The position numbers and the translations under genes are program-made. Positions 7,538 through 15,630 of a DNA stretch of 64,000 bases are shown here, piece after piece; position 1 is the stretch's first letter, and the number at the start of each line of letters is the position of its first letter. The DNA is taken from assembly GCA_028866995.1 (NCBI GenBank), contig JAGWHD010000001.1, positions 81,030 through 145,029 of the forward strand. Reading direction: 5' to 3'. The notes beneath the pieces are model-generated. The model was not told the DNA's origin. It worked only from the letters and a program-made list of their open reading frames with translations, and did not search any database. Source of the DNA: Microcaldota archaeon (GTDB lineage: Archaea; Micrarchaeota; Micrarchaeia; Micrarchaeales; CABMGC01).

Positions 7538-10500
7538 ATGTTTGACCTTCAGAAGAACGAAGAGTATGTGCTTGAGTATTGGAAGGCGAACGGAATTCTC
7601 AGGAAGGCCAGGGAGAGGAACAGGGGCAACAGGCCTTTCTACTTCCTAGACGGCCCGCCGTACGTGACAGGGGAGCTGGCAGCGCACCACATATGGGTCG
7701 AGACGATAAAGGACCTTGTGCTGAGATACAGGAGGCTTAGGGGCTTCGACGTCCACGACAGGGCTGGATTCGACGTCCACGGCCTGCCGATAGAGGTAAA
7801 GGTTGAGAAAAGGCTGGGAATCAAGTCAAAGGCAGACATAGAGCAGAGGATCGGCATAGAGGCCTTCGTGAAGGCTTGCAAGGACTTCGCAAAGGAGCAG
7901 TCGATAGGCGCGATACGCGACTACACGAGGTTCGCGTCATCCCTCGATTTCGAGAACCCGTACATGCCATATGAGAGCTATTACATAAGCAAGGGATGGC
8001 AGCTGTTCAAGGAGATGCACAGCAAAGGGCTTGTCTACAAGGGCATAGAGTCGCTTTCGTACTGCCCGCATGACGAGACTGTGCTCTCGACGCAGGGACC
8101 GGAGGTCGAGCACGCCGATGAGACCGACCCGTCGCTGTTCGTGAGGTTCAAGGTAGTGGGAAGCGGTAACGGCCTTGAGAAGAATACTTATCTTGTCATA
8201 TGGACGACTACCCCGTGGACGTTGCCCTCAAACATGGCCATAGCGGTCAACCCTAACGAGACTTATGTCGTGGCTAAGGCCGGAGATGTTGATTATGTGG
8301 TCGCGAAGGCAAGACTGGGCGCATTCCTGTCGAGCACAAAGATAGATGCGAAGGCCGGCAGGGAGATGAAGGGCAGCGGGCTTGTGGGAGTGCGCTACGA
8401 AAGCCCGTTGGAGGAGGAGGTTCCGAAGCAGAAGGAGCTTGCGAAGTACCACAAAGTCATAGCGAGCGAGAGCTTCGTAACGGTATCCGAAGGGACTGGA
8501 TTGCTGCACGTAGCGCCAGGCCACGGTCCGGAGGACTTCAAGCTCGGCAAGGAATACCACATGCCTCTTCTCTCTCCGGTTGACGAGCACGCCACTTACA
8601 ACGATGACGCGGGCATATTCAAGGGGCTGAAGCTCCCTGAGGACGCGAACAAAGCCGTCCTCAAGGTGCTGAAGGAGAACGGCAGCCTGCTGTACCTGGG
8701 GAACATAACGCACAGCTACCCCCACTGCTGGAGATGCCACAGCAAGCTGATATTCAGGGCGACAGACCAGTGGTTCATCAACATAGGCAAGATAAAGAAA
8801 AAAATGCTCAAGGAGAACTCGAAGATAACGTGGTATCCTGCCGTTGCCAGGGAGTGGTTCGGCGAGGCTGTCGAGAACTCGCCCGATTGGACAGTGTCAA
8901 GGCAGAGGTACTGGGGCACCCCCATACCCATATGGGTGTGCGGCAAGTGCAATGCGGTAGAGGTGATAGGCTCAATAGAGGAGCTGATGCAGAAGGCCGG
9001 AATGAAGGAGCAGCCGAAGGACCTGCACAGGCCCCTTGTCGACAACATAACGTTCAGGTGCAGCGGCTGCGACGGCGAGATGCGCAGGATCCCAGACATA
9101 TTCGACGTATGGTACGATGCCGGCATATCGCACACCGCGAGCCTGAGCGGAGAGCAGTTCAAGAGACTGTTCCCCGCTGATTGGATAACCGAGAGCAGGG
9201 ACCAGATAAGGGGATGGTTCACTGCACTGCTCAGGACCAGCGTGGCTGTCTACGGCAAGCGCTCCTTCGACAAGGTGAGCATAGGGGGCATGATCAAGGA
9301 CGAACTCGGCCAGGAGATGCACAGGCACCTCGGCAATACAGTATCCGCAACGGAGCTCCTCCAGATAACCTCTGCAGATGGATTCAGGCTCTGGTGCTCG
9401 AGCCATCCGAGATGGCTGGAGCTGAAGCTCAAGAAGGAGGAGCTATCCGAGGCAGACAGCAACATAATAACGATATACAACATTGCGGCGCTTGTCAAAG
9501 AGTTCGCAGCGCTCTCAGGCACCGACATCAAGAGGATAAGGAGGCCAAGGGCAGGGGCCCTGGGACTCGAGGAGCGCGCGATACTCTCGAGGTTCAACAC
9601 GCTTATTGACAACACCACGAAGAACCTTGACGGATACCTGATAGACAAGGCTGTCAACGAGCTCCTCGCTTATGCGCTCGAGGATCTCAGCAGATTCTAC
9701 CTTAAAACCGCTAAGAAGAAGGTCAACGGCGGAAGGAAGGCAGAGATGAAGGCTATAACGAACCTGCTCAACTACATTGTCCAGGGGCTGCTTGTGATGA
9801 TGGCCCCGGTAATACCTTTCACATGCGAGAAGCTGCACATGGAGATGTACGGCGAAGGCGAGTCGGTCTTCCTGGAGAGATGGCCGAAGGCCAGGATGAA
9901 GGACGTGGACACAGCATTGGAAGGGCAGTTCGAGGTTGCGAAGGAGGCGATAACCGCGATACTGAGCAGCAGGGAGAAGCTCTCGCTGAGGCTTAGACTC
10001 CCTATAGAGAAGGCGACTGTAGAGGTGAACAGCGATTCTGCGTACGATTCCCTGCAGAAGCTCGCTGAGGTCGTCGAGGCCTACACCAACATAAAGAAGC
10101 TAGAGGTAAGGAGGAACGAGGCATCGCATGTCGAGATAAGGCCGCTCTTCGCCAGGATAGGGCCGGACTTCAAGCAGGATGCCGGAGCCGTTGCAGAGGC
10201 GATGAAGAGCGCAGATGCCGGCAGCCTGCTGGAAAGGATCTCGAAGGACGGCTCCTGCGAGCTGAGATCCAATGACGGGAGGACATTCAACGTCAGAAGG
10301 GAGCACTTCGAGACTGTTGAGAAGATACTTAGGGATGACGCAATACCATTCAAGTACGGGATCGCATATGCTGACAAGAACATAAGCGAGGAGCTCAAGG
10401 AGGAGGGGATGATAAGGGAGTTCGAGAGGAGGATCCAGATCGCGAGGAAGGAGCTCGGGCTCAAGAAGTCGGACAGGATAGAGCTGTATTACGAGGCATC

Positions 10501-10666
10501 TGACGAGCTTTCCAAGGCGATATCCAAAAATGAGAAAATCGTGAAGAAGGACGTAGGGGCATTGAAATTGGGGAAGGGATCAGGAGAGGGCGAAGCTAAG
10601 GAGTTTGAGATAGACGAACAGAAGGTAAGGATAACTGTGAGGATAATCAGACGGTCTCCTTCGTAG
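7538..10666 (+). CDS. ileS: Isoleucyl-tRNA synthetase with degenerate HIGH and KMSKS motifs
   Basis: Class I aminoacyl-tRNA synthetase of 1042 residues that charges tRNA-Ile. Family marks are the N-terminal FYFLDGPPYVTGEL, the editing-domain entry TTPWTLPSNMAIAV near residue 225, the WFTALLRTSVAVYG segment before the KMSKS loop, and an anticodon-binding C-terminal half of normal size. The active-site signatures are unusual. Where relatives read H-x-G-H, this protein reads AAHH (nucleotides about 7679-7690), and the KMSKS loop reads EMHRH before LGN. The frame is intact and all other blocks are conserved, so loss of function by decay is unlikely. The cognate amino acid is assigned by overall IleRS similarity. 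Confidence 0.88.
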   Translation: MFDLQKNEEYVLEYWKANGILRKARERNRGNRPFYFLDGPPYVTGELAAHHIWVETIKDLVLRYRRLRGFDVHDRAGFDVHGLPIEVKVEKRLGIKSKADIEQRIGIEAFVKACKDFAKEQSIGAIRDYTRFASSLDFENPYMPYESYYISKGWQLFKEMHSKGLVYKGIESLSYCPHDETVLSTQGPEVEHADETDPSLFVRFKVVGSGNGLEKNTYLVIWTTTPWTLPSNMAIAVNPNETYVVAKAGDVDYVVAKARLGAFLSSTKIDAKAGREMKGSGLVGVRYESPLEEEVPKQKELAKYHKVIASESFVTVSEGTGLLHVAPGHGPEDFKLGKEYHMPLLSPVDEHATYNDDAGIFKGLKLPEDANKAVLKVLKENGSLLYLGNITHSYPHCWRCHSKLIFRATDQWFINIGKIKKKMLKENSKITWYPAVAREWFGEAVENSPDWTVSRQRYWGTPIPIWVCGKCNAVEVIGSIEELMQKAGMKEQPKDLHRPLVDNITFRCSGCDGEMRRIPDIFDVWYDAGISHTASLSGEQFKRLFPADWITESRDQIRGWFTALLRTSVAVYGKRSFDKVSIGGMIKDELGQEMHRHLGNTVSATELLQITSADGFRLWCSSHPRWLELKLKKEELSEADSNIITIYNIAALVKEFAALSGTDIKRIRRPRAGALGLEERAILSRFNTLIDNTTKNLDGYLIDKAVNELLAYALEDLSRFYLKTAKKKVNGGRKAEMKAITNLLNYIVQGLLVMMAPVIPFTCEKLHMEMYGEGESVFLERWPKARMKDVDTALEGQFEVAKEAITAILSSREKLSLRLRLPIEKATVEVNSDSAYDSLQKLAEVVEAYTNIKKLEVRRNEASHVEIRPLFARIGPDFKQDAGAVAEAMKSADAGSLLERISKDGSCELRSNDGRTFNVRREHFETVEKILRDDAIPFKYGIAYADKNISEELKEEGMIREFERRIQIARKELGLKKSDRIELYYEASDELSKAISKNEKIVKKDVGALKLGKGSGEGEAKEFEIDEQKVRITVRIIRRSPS

Positions 10667-10841
10667 TCCTCTTGAACAGCTTCCTCGAAGACATCTTGGA
10701 CCAGTCGTCCTTGCAGATGAATATCCTCTGGGTCCTGCTAATCCTGCGCGAGCTCTTGACGCAGTCGTTGCATACCTTCCTCTTGCAGTAGTTGCAGGTG
10801 TAGAACTTGAATATGTCCTTCCCGCATCTGGCGCACATCAT
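10647..10841 (-). CDS. Small zinc-finger protein (MMCARC type)
   Basis: A 64-residue protein with closely spaced cysteines: C-x2-C at the start (CARC), then CNYC and CNDC, and a final ICKDDW. This is enough for two zinc sites, resembling AN1/LIM-like or zinc-ribbon knuckles, and the tail is basic (SRKLFKRTTKE). The frame could extend to 10907, but the ATG pair at 10841/10838 follows a TTTAAG box by about 18 bases and starts directly at the zinc motif. Its 3' end overlaps the ileS stop by 20 bases on the opposite strand. It diverges from another mini-protein that also starts MMC-x-R-C. A nucleic-acid or protein-binding role is inferred. Confidence 0.65.
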   Translation of the reverse strand: MMCARCGKDIFKFYTCNYCKRKVCNDCVKSSRRISRTQRIFICKDDWSKMSSRKLFKRTTKETV

Positions 10842-10936
10842 ATTAATCACTAAGGATTTAAGCAAAATCATTATGAAGTTGGTATTTTTATTATTATCTA
10901 TAGGCAAGGCCTGTTAGTGCAATTGGGAGAAATCGT

Positions 10937-11047
10937 ATGATGTGTTCAAGATGTAAGCATTCCATGAAGGAGATGTCGGCGTGCCACAAGCGCTGCTACA
11001 GCTGCGGCTCGGAGCTGGGGTGCGACGAAGGCATTGTTGAGGATTAG
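10937..11047 (+). CDS. 36-residue cysteine-rich mini-protein, putative zinc ribbon
   Basis: A very short gene encoding MMCSRCKHSMKEM at its start and CYSCGSELGC near its end. Six cysteines are arranged C-x2-C, C-x3-C-x2-C and a last C, plus two histidines, which suits one structural zinc. A GGGAG ribosome-binding sequence at 10925-10929 lies 7 bases before the ATG, better than most genes here, and an AT-rich promoter region lies at about 10881-10902. The start MMC-x-R-C mirrors that of the divergent zinc protein at 10841. The stop is 41 bases before gatD. No function is recognised. Confidence 0.55.
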   Translation: MMCSRCKHSMKEMSACHKRCYSCGSELGCDEGIVED

Positions 11048-11088
11048 CCGAAGAAAGGTTTTAAGATTAGAGTGCAGTATCCTTAATC

Positions 11089-12426
11089 ATGTATTCTGAT
11101 GATATAGAAAGGCTCCTCTCGGCAGGCAAAATAAAGACAGGAGACGGAGTAAGCGTAACCTTTGACGGCCAGATCATAGAAGGGGTGCTGATGCCCAGGC
11201 CCGACGTTGGCGACAGCGGCATACTCGTGGTCAAGAGGAAGGACGGGTACAACATGGGGATCAGATACGGAAAGGGCTTTTCGGTGAAGAAGACAGGCGA
11301 GCGGAGGGAGCATTTCTCCTTCCCTAAAAGAAGCGCTCCTAAGGGCGCCGGCCTTCCCAGGATATCGATGATATACACAGGAGGGACCATAGGCAGCAAG
11401 GTCGACTACGCGTCAGGAGGGGTGTACATGCTAACCAAGCCAGAAGAGCTCCTGCACGACGTCCCCGAGCTTGAGGGCATAGCCAGCATCGACATCCATG
11501 ACCTCATGAGCATTGCCAGCGAGGACATGACGCACGCAGAATGGGCGAAGATCGCAGATGAGACCGCAAAGGCACTCAACGGAGGGGCAAAAGGAGTCGT
11601 GATAACCCACGGCACGGATACGATGCATTACACATCAGCTGCATTGAGCTTCATGCTCAAGGGGCTTAACGCCCCGGTAGTCCTGACAGGGGCGCAGAGG
11701 AGCAGCGACAGGGGTTCGAGCGATGCCTTTGTCAACCTCATCTGCTCCGCGCAGATAGCGTCGAAGAGCGACGTCGCTGAAGTGGGCATCTGCATGCACA
11801 ACACCAGCTCCGACAAGGAGAACGTATTCATAAGGGGGACGAAGGCGAGGAAGATGCACACCTCGGCAAGGGACGCCTTCAAGCCGATAAACAGCCTTCC
11901 GATATGCAGGGCAGATGCCAGCGGTACGATAGAGTACATCGGTGAGTACAGGCATGCCGAAGCAGGATCCAAGAAGAAGGTTTCGGCAGAGACAAAGTTC
12001 GAGGAGAAGGTCGCGATCGTCAAGACGCATCCGAATTCGGATCCTGGAGTCATTGAATACTACACAGGGAAGGGGTTCAAGGGCCTCATAATAGAGGGCA
12101 CCGGGCTGGGACACGTGCCCACTACGACATCGAAGAAGGGCATGTCATGGATAGAAGGAATAAAGAGGGCGATAGATGAAGGGGTTGTGGTCGGCATAAC
12201 CTCGCAGTGCATAAACGGGAGGGTGAACGAGAACGTGTACAGGAACCTGAGGACGCTGAGAGGCGCAGGCGCCATATTCTGCGAGGACATGATGAGCGAG
12301 GTAGCGTACGTCAAGCTGGGCTGGCTGCTGGGAAGCATGGGCAAGGCAGAGGCTGCTGGACTGCTTAACAAGAACATTGCAGGAGAGATAAGCGAAAGGA
12401 GAGACGCTGACTGGTTCACGGAGTGA
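11089..12426 (+). CDS. gatD: Glutamyl-tRNA(Gln) amidotransferase subunit D (asparaginase-like)
   Basis: Subunit of the archaeal GatDE amidotransferase, which makes Gln-tRNA by amidating misacylated Glu-tRNA(Gln); GatD releases ammonia from glutamine or asparagine. The 445-residue protein has the N-terminal SH3-like GatD domain (residues 1-80) and then an asparaginase fold. Its first nucleophile motif is IYTGGTIGS near 93, and the second catalytic block is THGTDTMHYT near 175. The stop overlaps the GTG start of gatE (GTGA, 12423-12426), giving translational coupling. Presence of gatDE implies that this cell lacks, or does not depend on, a glutaminyl-tRNA synthetase. Confidence 0.95.
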   Translation: MYSDDIERLLSAGKIKTGDGVSVTFDGQIIEGVLMPRPDVGDSGILVVKRKDGYNMGIRYGKGFSVKKTGERREHFSFPKRSAPKGAGLPRISMIYTGGTIGSKVDYASGGVYMLTKPEELLHDVPELEGIASIDIHDLMSIASEDMTHAEWAKIADETAKALNGGAKGVVITHGTDTMHYTSAALSFMLKGLNAPVVLTGAQRSSDRGSSDAFVNLICSAQIASKSDVAEVGICMHNTSSDKENVFIRGTKARKMHTSARDAFKPINSLPICRADASGTIEYIGEYRHAEAGSKKKVSAETKFEEKVAIVKTHPNSDPGVIEYYTGKGFKGLIIEGTGLGHVPTTTSKKGMSWIEGIKRAIDEGVVVGITSQCINGRVNENVYRNLRTLRGAGAIFCEDMMSEVAYVKLGWLLGSMGKAEAAGLLNKNIAGEISERRDADWFTE

Positions 12427-14276
12427 TTCTTACGAAGGAGAAGGGGCATTATTCAAAGATAGGATTCAAGTGCGGGCTGGAGATACACCAGAGGCTCAGC
12501 ACAGAGCACAAGCTCTTCTGCTCCTGCAGCGCTAGGCTCACTGACAACATACCTTACACGAGCATAGAGAGGAGCCAGAGGGCGGTTGCCGGGGAGCTCG
12601 GGCTTGTTGACAGGTCAACGAGCTTCGAGAGCAGCAGGGACAGGACATTTGTCTACAATGTGTTCAGGGAGAGCAGCTGCCTGGTTGACATAGACGAGGA
12701 GCCGCCGCATGACGTCAATCCCGAGGCGGTGGGAATAGCGCTTAGGATTGCAGCTTCCATGGACTGCAGGATCCCGGACGAGATAGAGCCGATGAGGAAG
12801 GAGGTGGTCGACGGGAGCGACCCGAGCGCGTTCCAGAGGAGCATGATAGTCGGTTACGGCGGTACCCTTGATGTCGGCGGTAGAGGAATACCGATATCAT
12901 CGATATTCCTCGAGGAGGAGTCTTCTGGAATCGAGGACACGAAGGGTAACATTGCGGTATACAATGTGGATAGGTTGGGCATACCACTGATAGAGATAGA
13001 CACCGACCCTGTCATCGCCTCGCCGCAGGAGGCCAAGGAGGTGGCGATGAAGATCGGACTCATGCTCAGGCTTACCGGACGCGCGCAGAGGGGCATAGGG
13101 TCGATAAGGCAGGACGTCAACGTGTCAGTATCAGAAGGCACGAGGGTCGAGATAAAGGGCCTCCAAGACCTCTCCATGATGGACGAGGTCATAGAGCACG
13201 AGGTCGAGAGGCAGCTCAAGCTGATAGAGATAAAGAAGGAGCTTGCGAAGAGAAAGACGGGCTTCGGGAATGTCGTTAATCTTACGAGTATCTTCAAGGG
13301 CAGCAAAGCGAAGATCGTTGGTGACGCGCTGCAGGCTGGAGGCGTTGTCATGGGGATGGCACTCAAGGGCTTCAAGGGAATCCTTGGATACGAGGTGGAT
13401 GCCAACAGGAGGCTGGGAAGCGAGATAAGCGACTACGCGAAGAAGGCAGGGGTAAAGGGCATCATCCACAGCGACGAGAAGCTGGAAGGATACGGATTCA
13501 CGGATTCTGAAATAGAGGACGTGTCAAAGGAACTCGGACTGAAGGAAGGTGACGCTTTCATAATGATAGCTGCCAGGAAGGACATCTGCGAGCGCGCAAT
13601 GGCATTCGCAAGGCAGCGCGCGGAGATCGCGGTCGAAGGAGTGCCTCCGGAAACGAGAGCGGCAAACTCGAAGGACCCTACGACCAGGTTCATGAGGCCG
13701 CTGCCTGGAGGTTCGAGAATGTACCCTGAGACGGACTCGAAACCGATACCGGTAGACGCAAAGATGCGCAAGCATGCGGATGCGGGCAGGATCGACATAG
13801 AGAGGATAACGAAGGAGCTCGAAGACAGGATAAAGAACAAACAGATATCGGACCAGATGCTGTGGTCTCCGGAGCTGCAGCTGTTCAACATGATATGCGA
13901 CGCGCACAACGGACTCAACCCGCAGTTCGTGGCGTCTGTGCTCGTGGAGAAGTTCAAGGAGCTCAAGAGGAGCGGCATAGACATAGACGCAATAGACGAT
14001 GGTGTGATAATCTACATATTCGGAAAGTACGCAGACAAGAGCATAACCAAGAACGCCGTGGAGGAGCTGCTGAAGGCGGTGCCCAGGTCGACTGCGCAGG
14101 TTGACAAGCTTATTGGAAGCAGGCTAAGAAGGATGGACTATGAAAGCGTGAAGAGCCTGGTCAAGAAGCTCGGGCTCAAGGACAGGGGCGAGATAACAAG
14201 GAGGATAATGTCAGAGTACAGGCTTGTCGTTGACGGGGAGGAGCTCGGAAAGGCTGTTGAGGAGTCCCTTAAATAA
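12423..14276 (+). CDS. gatE: Glutamyl-tRNA(Gln) amidotransferase subunit E
   Basis: Subunit of 617 residues that binds Glu-tRNA(Gln), activates the glutamyl group with ATP and receives ammonia from GatD. The GatB/GatE family start GFKCGLEIHQRL lies at residues about 13-24, followed by CSCSARL and the SSFF-like LPL blocks. The insertion at about residues 270-405 corresponds to the AspRS-like (GAD) domain that sets GatE apart from GatB. The C-terminal YqeY-like helical tail is present. The GTG start overlaps the gatD stop by four bases, so the two subunits should be made in equal amounts. Confidence 0.95.
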   Translation: MILTKEKGHYSKIGFKCGLEIHQRLSTEHKLFCSCSARLTDNIPYTSIERSQRAVAGELGLVDRSTSFESSRDRTFVYNVFRESSCLVDIDEEPPHDVNPEAVGIALRIAASMDCRIPDEIEPMRKEVVDGSDPSAFQRSMIVGYGGTLDVGGRGIPISSIFLEEESSGIEDTKGNIAVYNVDRLGIPLIEIDTDPVIASPQEAKEVAMKIGLMLRLTGRAQRGIGSIRQDVNVSVSEGTRVEIKGLQDLSMMDEVIEHEVERQLKLIEIKKELAKRKTGFGNVVNLTSIFKGSKAKIVGDALQAGGVVMGMALKGFKGILGYEVDANRRLGSEISDYAKKAGVKGIIHSDEKLEGYGFTDSEIEDVSKELGLKEGDAFIMIAARKDICERAMAFARQRAEIAVEGVPPETRAANSKDPTTRFMRPLPGGSRMYPETDSKPIPVDAKMRKHADAGRIDIERITKELEDRIKNKQISDQMLWSPELQLFNMICDAHNGLNPQFVASVLVEKFKELKRSGIDIDAIDDGVIIYIFGKYADKSITKNAVEELLKAVPRSTAQVDKLIGSRLRRMDYESVKSLVKKLGLKDRGEITRRIMSEYRLVVDGEELGKAVEESLK

Positions 14277-14290
14277 ACGGCTCCCCGGGC

Positions 14291-14920
14291 TCAGCGTATA
14301 TCTAGAATCTCTCCTGATTCGGGTTTCCTGAAATCTATGCCTTTTGCTGCAAGGTACTTCGCTGCCCTGTCGTAGTACATGCGCCTTGTCCCGTCCTTCC
14401 ATTTCCAGTCGTGTATCGGTATGACGGTTTTCGGCTTCACGGATACGGCCTTGTCCATGGCCTGCGTCATGGACCAGCTGTTGCCAAGCATCGGCAGTGC
14501 AAGAACGTCCATGGTGGTGCTGAAGCCTATCGAGTCTCCAGGATGGGCGACCCTGCCGAATATCTCGAACATCAAGTTCTCCGGTGACGGCTCGTCGAAC
14601 GTCCTCTCGTGAACTACTGGCGTCGTTTTCACTAAATCCTTGTTCCCGGATGCCACAGGTATGCCATCCTTGCCGAGGATTTTGGCAACTGAGCCGTTGC
14701 TTATCACCTGCGCCTTCGGGAACCTTTCGAGCAGTTCCTTCACGAACGGCACGTGCATGTGGTCGCTGTGCTCGTGCGTGACCAGTATGGCATCCAGACC
14801 TTTGAGGGATCCGATGTCCAGAGCCTTTTCTTCATAGGTGTAGATTCCGGGATCAGTCAGCACTCTTGTGTTCTTGTCCTCGATGTAGAGGCATGAATGC
14901 AGGTATTTGGTTATCCTCAT
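14291..14920 (-). CDS. Metallo-beta-lactamase fold hydrolase (UPF0173-like)
   Basis: Predicted metal-dependent hydrolase of 209 residues. It carries the MBL zinc motif THEHSDHMH near residue 50, an HPGDS block near 126 and IPIHDWKW near 168 as later metal ligands. The compact form without an extra domain fits the UPF0173/UlaG-like group. The substrate is unknown. The ATG overlaps the stop of the upstream YgjP-like peptidase by four bases, and both follow the aIF5B gene, so the three probably form one transcript. Confidence 0.8.
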   Translation of the reverse strand: MRITKYLHSCLYIEDKNTRVLTDPGIYTYEEKALDIGSLKGLDAILVTHEHSDHMHVPFVKELLERFPKAQVISNGSVAKILGKDGIPVASGNKDLVKTTPVVHERTFDEPSPENLMFEIFGRVAHPGDSIGFSTTMDVLALPMLGNSWSMTQAMDKAVSVKPKTVIPIHDWKWKDGTRRMYYDRAAKYLAAKGIDFRKPESGEILDIR

Positions 14921-15603
14921 GCTGTTGCGCCTCCCACCGGCCTTTCACCGTTGTCATACTTGGAAAGCTCCTTCCTGAGTGCCTTGTAGTCCGGACAGAT
15001 GGATGCCACTGTCTCCCAGAAATCCTTTGAATGATTCATGTGGATAAGATGCGAAGCCTCGTGCGAAACGACGTAATCCAGGAGGGTCTCAGGGAGCATC
15101 GACAGGAATGCATTGAAAGTTATGTCGCCCTTTGAGGAGCACATGCCCCATTTCCTGAGCCTCCTCGCCTTGACCTGCCTTGCTTCCCTGCCGAGGAGCT
15201 CGGTCTTCCTCTCGAGGCGGTTTGCCGCGTAGAACAGCGTCTTTGCCCTTATCCACCCTTTCACGATCGCATCGTGCGATCCTCTTGGGCCGCTCACCAG
15301 TATCACGTTGTCGTTGAGCTGGACCGACCTTTCCCTTGATTCCCTCAGTGCGACGTAGTACCTTTTCCCAGCGAAGAGCATCGAGTTTGCGTCGAACATC
15401 CTTATCGAAGACTTGATCTGGTTGTAGTGCCTGAATATCCACGACTTGTGCTTCTCTATCAGCGTGCCCATCCTTCTCTGCGAGCTGCTGACCACAAGCA
15501 ACTTGTCATCGACGAACCTCATGTACGAGTTTCTGAGGTTTGGTTTCTCCACGAACTCGTACCTTATCCTCTGCCCGTATATGTCCAGATGACCCTCGTC
15601 CAT
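14917..15603 (-). CDS. YgjP-like (DUF45) zinc metallopeptidase
   Basis: Protein of 228 residues with the DUF45/YgjP signature: HEASH as the zinc motif near residue 180, followed by the third ligand in NHSKDFW. A KARRLRKWGMCSSKG block before it is typical of the family (RWGSC-like). The N-terminal half is a beta-rich region shared with relatives. A predicted cytoplasmic peptidase of unknown target. It lies 27 bases after the aIF5B stop and overlaps the MBL hydrolase gene by four bases. Confidence 0.83.
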   Translation of the reverse strand: MDEGHLDIYGQRIRYEFVEKPNLRNSYMRFVDDKLLVVSSSQRRMGTLIEKHKSWIFRHYNQIKSSIRMFDANSMLFAGKRYYVALRESRERSVQLNDNVILVSGPRGSHDAIVKGWIRAKTLFYAANRLERKTELLGREARQVKARRLRKWGMCSSKGDITFNAFLSMLPETLLDYVVSHEASHLIHMNHSKDFWETVASICPDYKALRKELSKYDNGERPVGGATA

Positions 15604-15630
15604 CTGCGTCGCCCAATCCTGATTCGGTGT

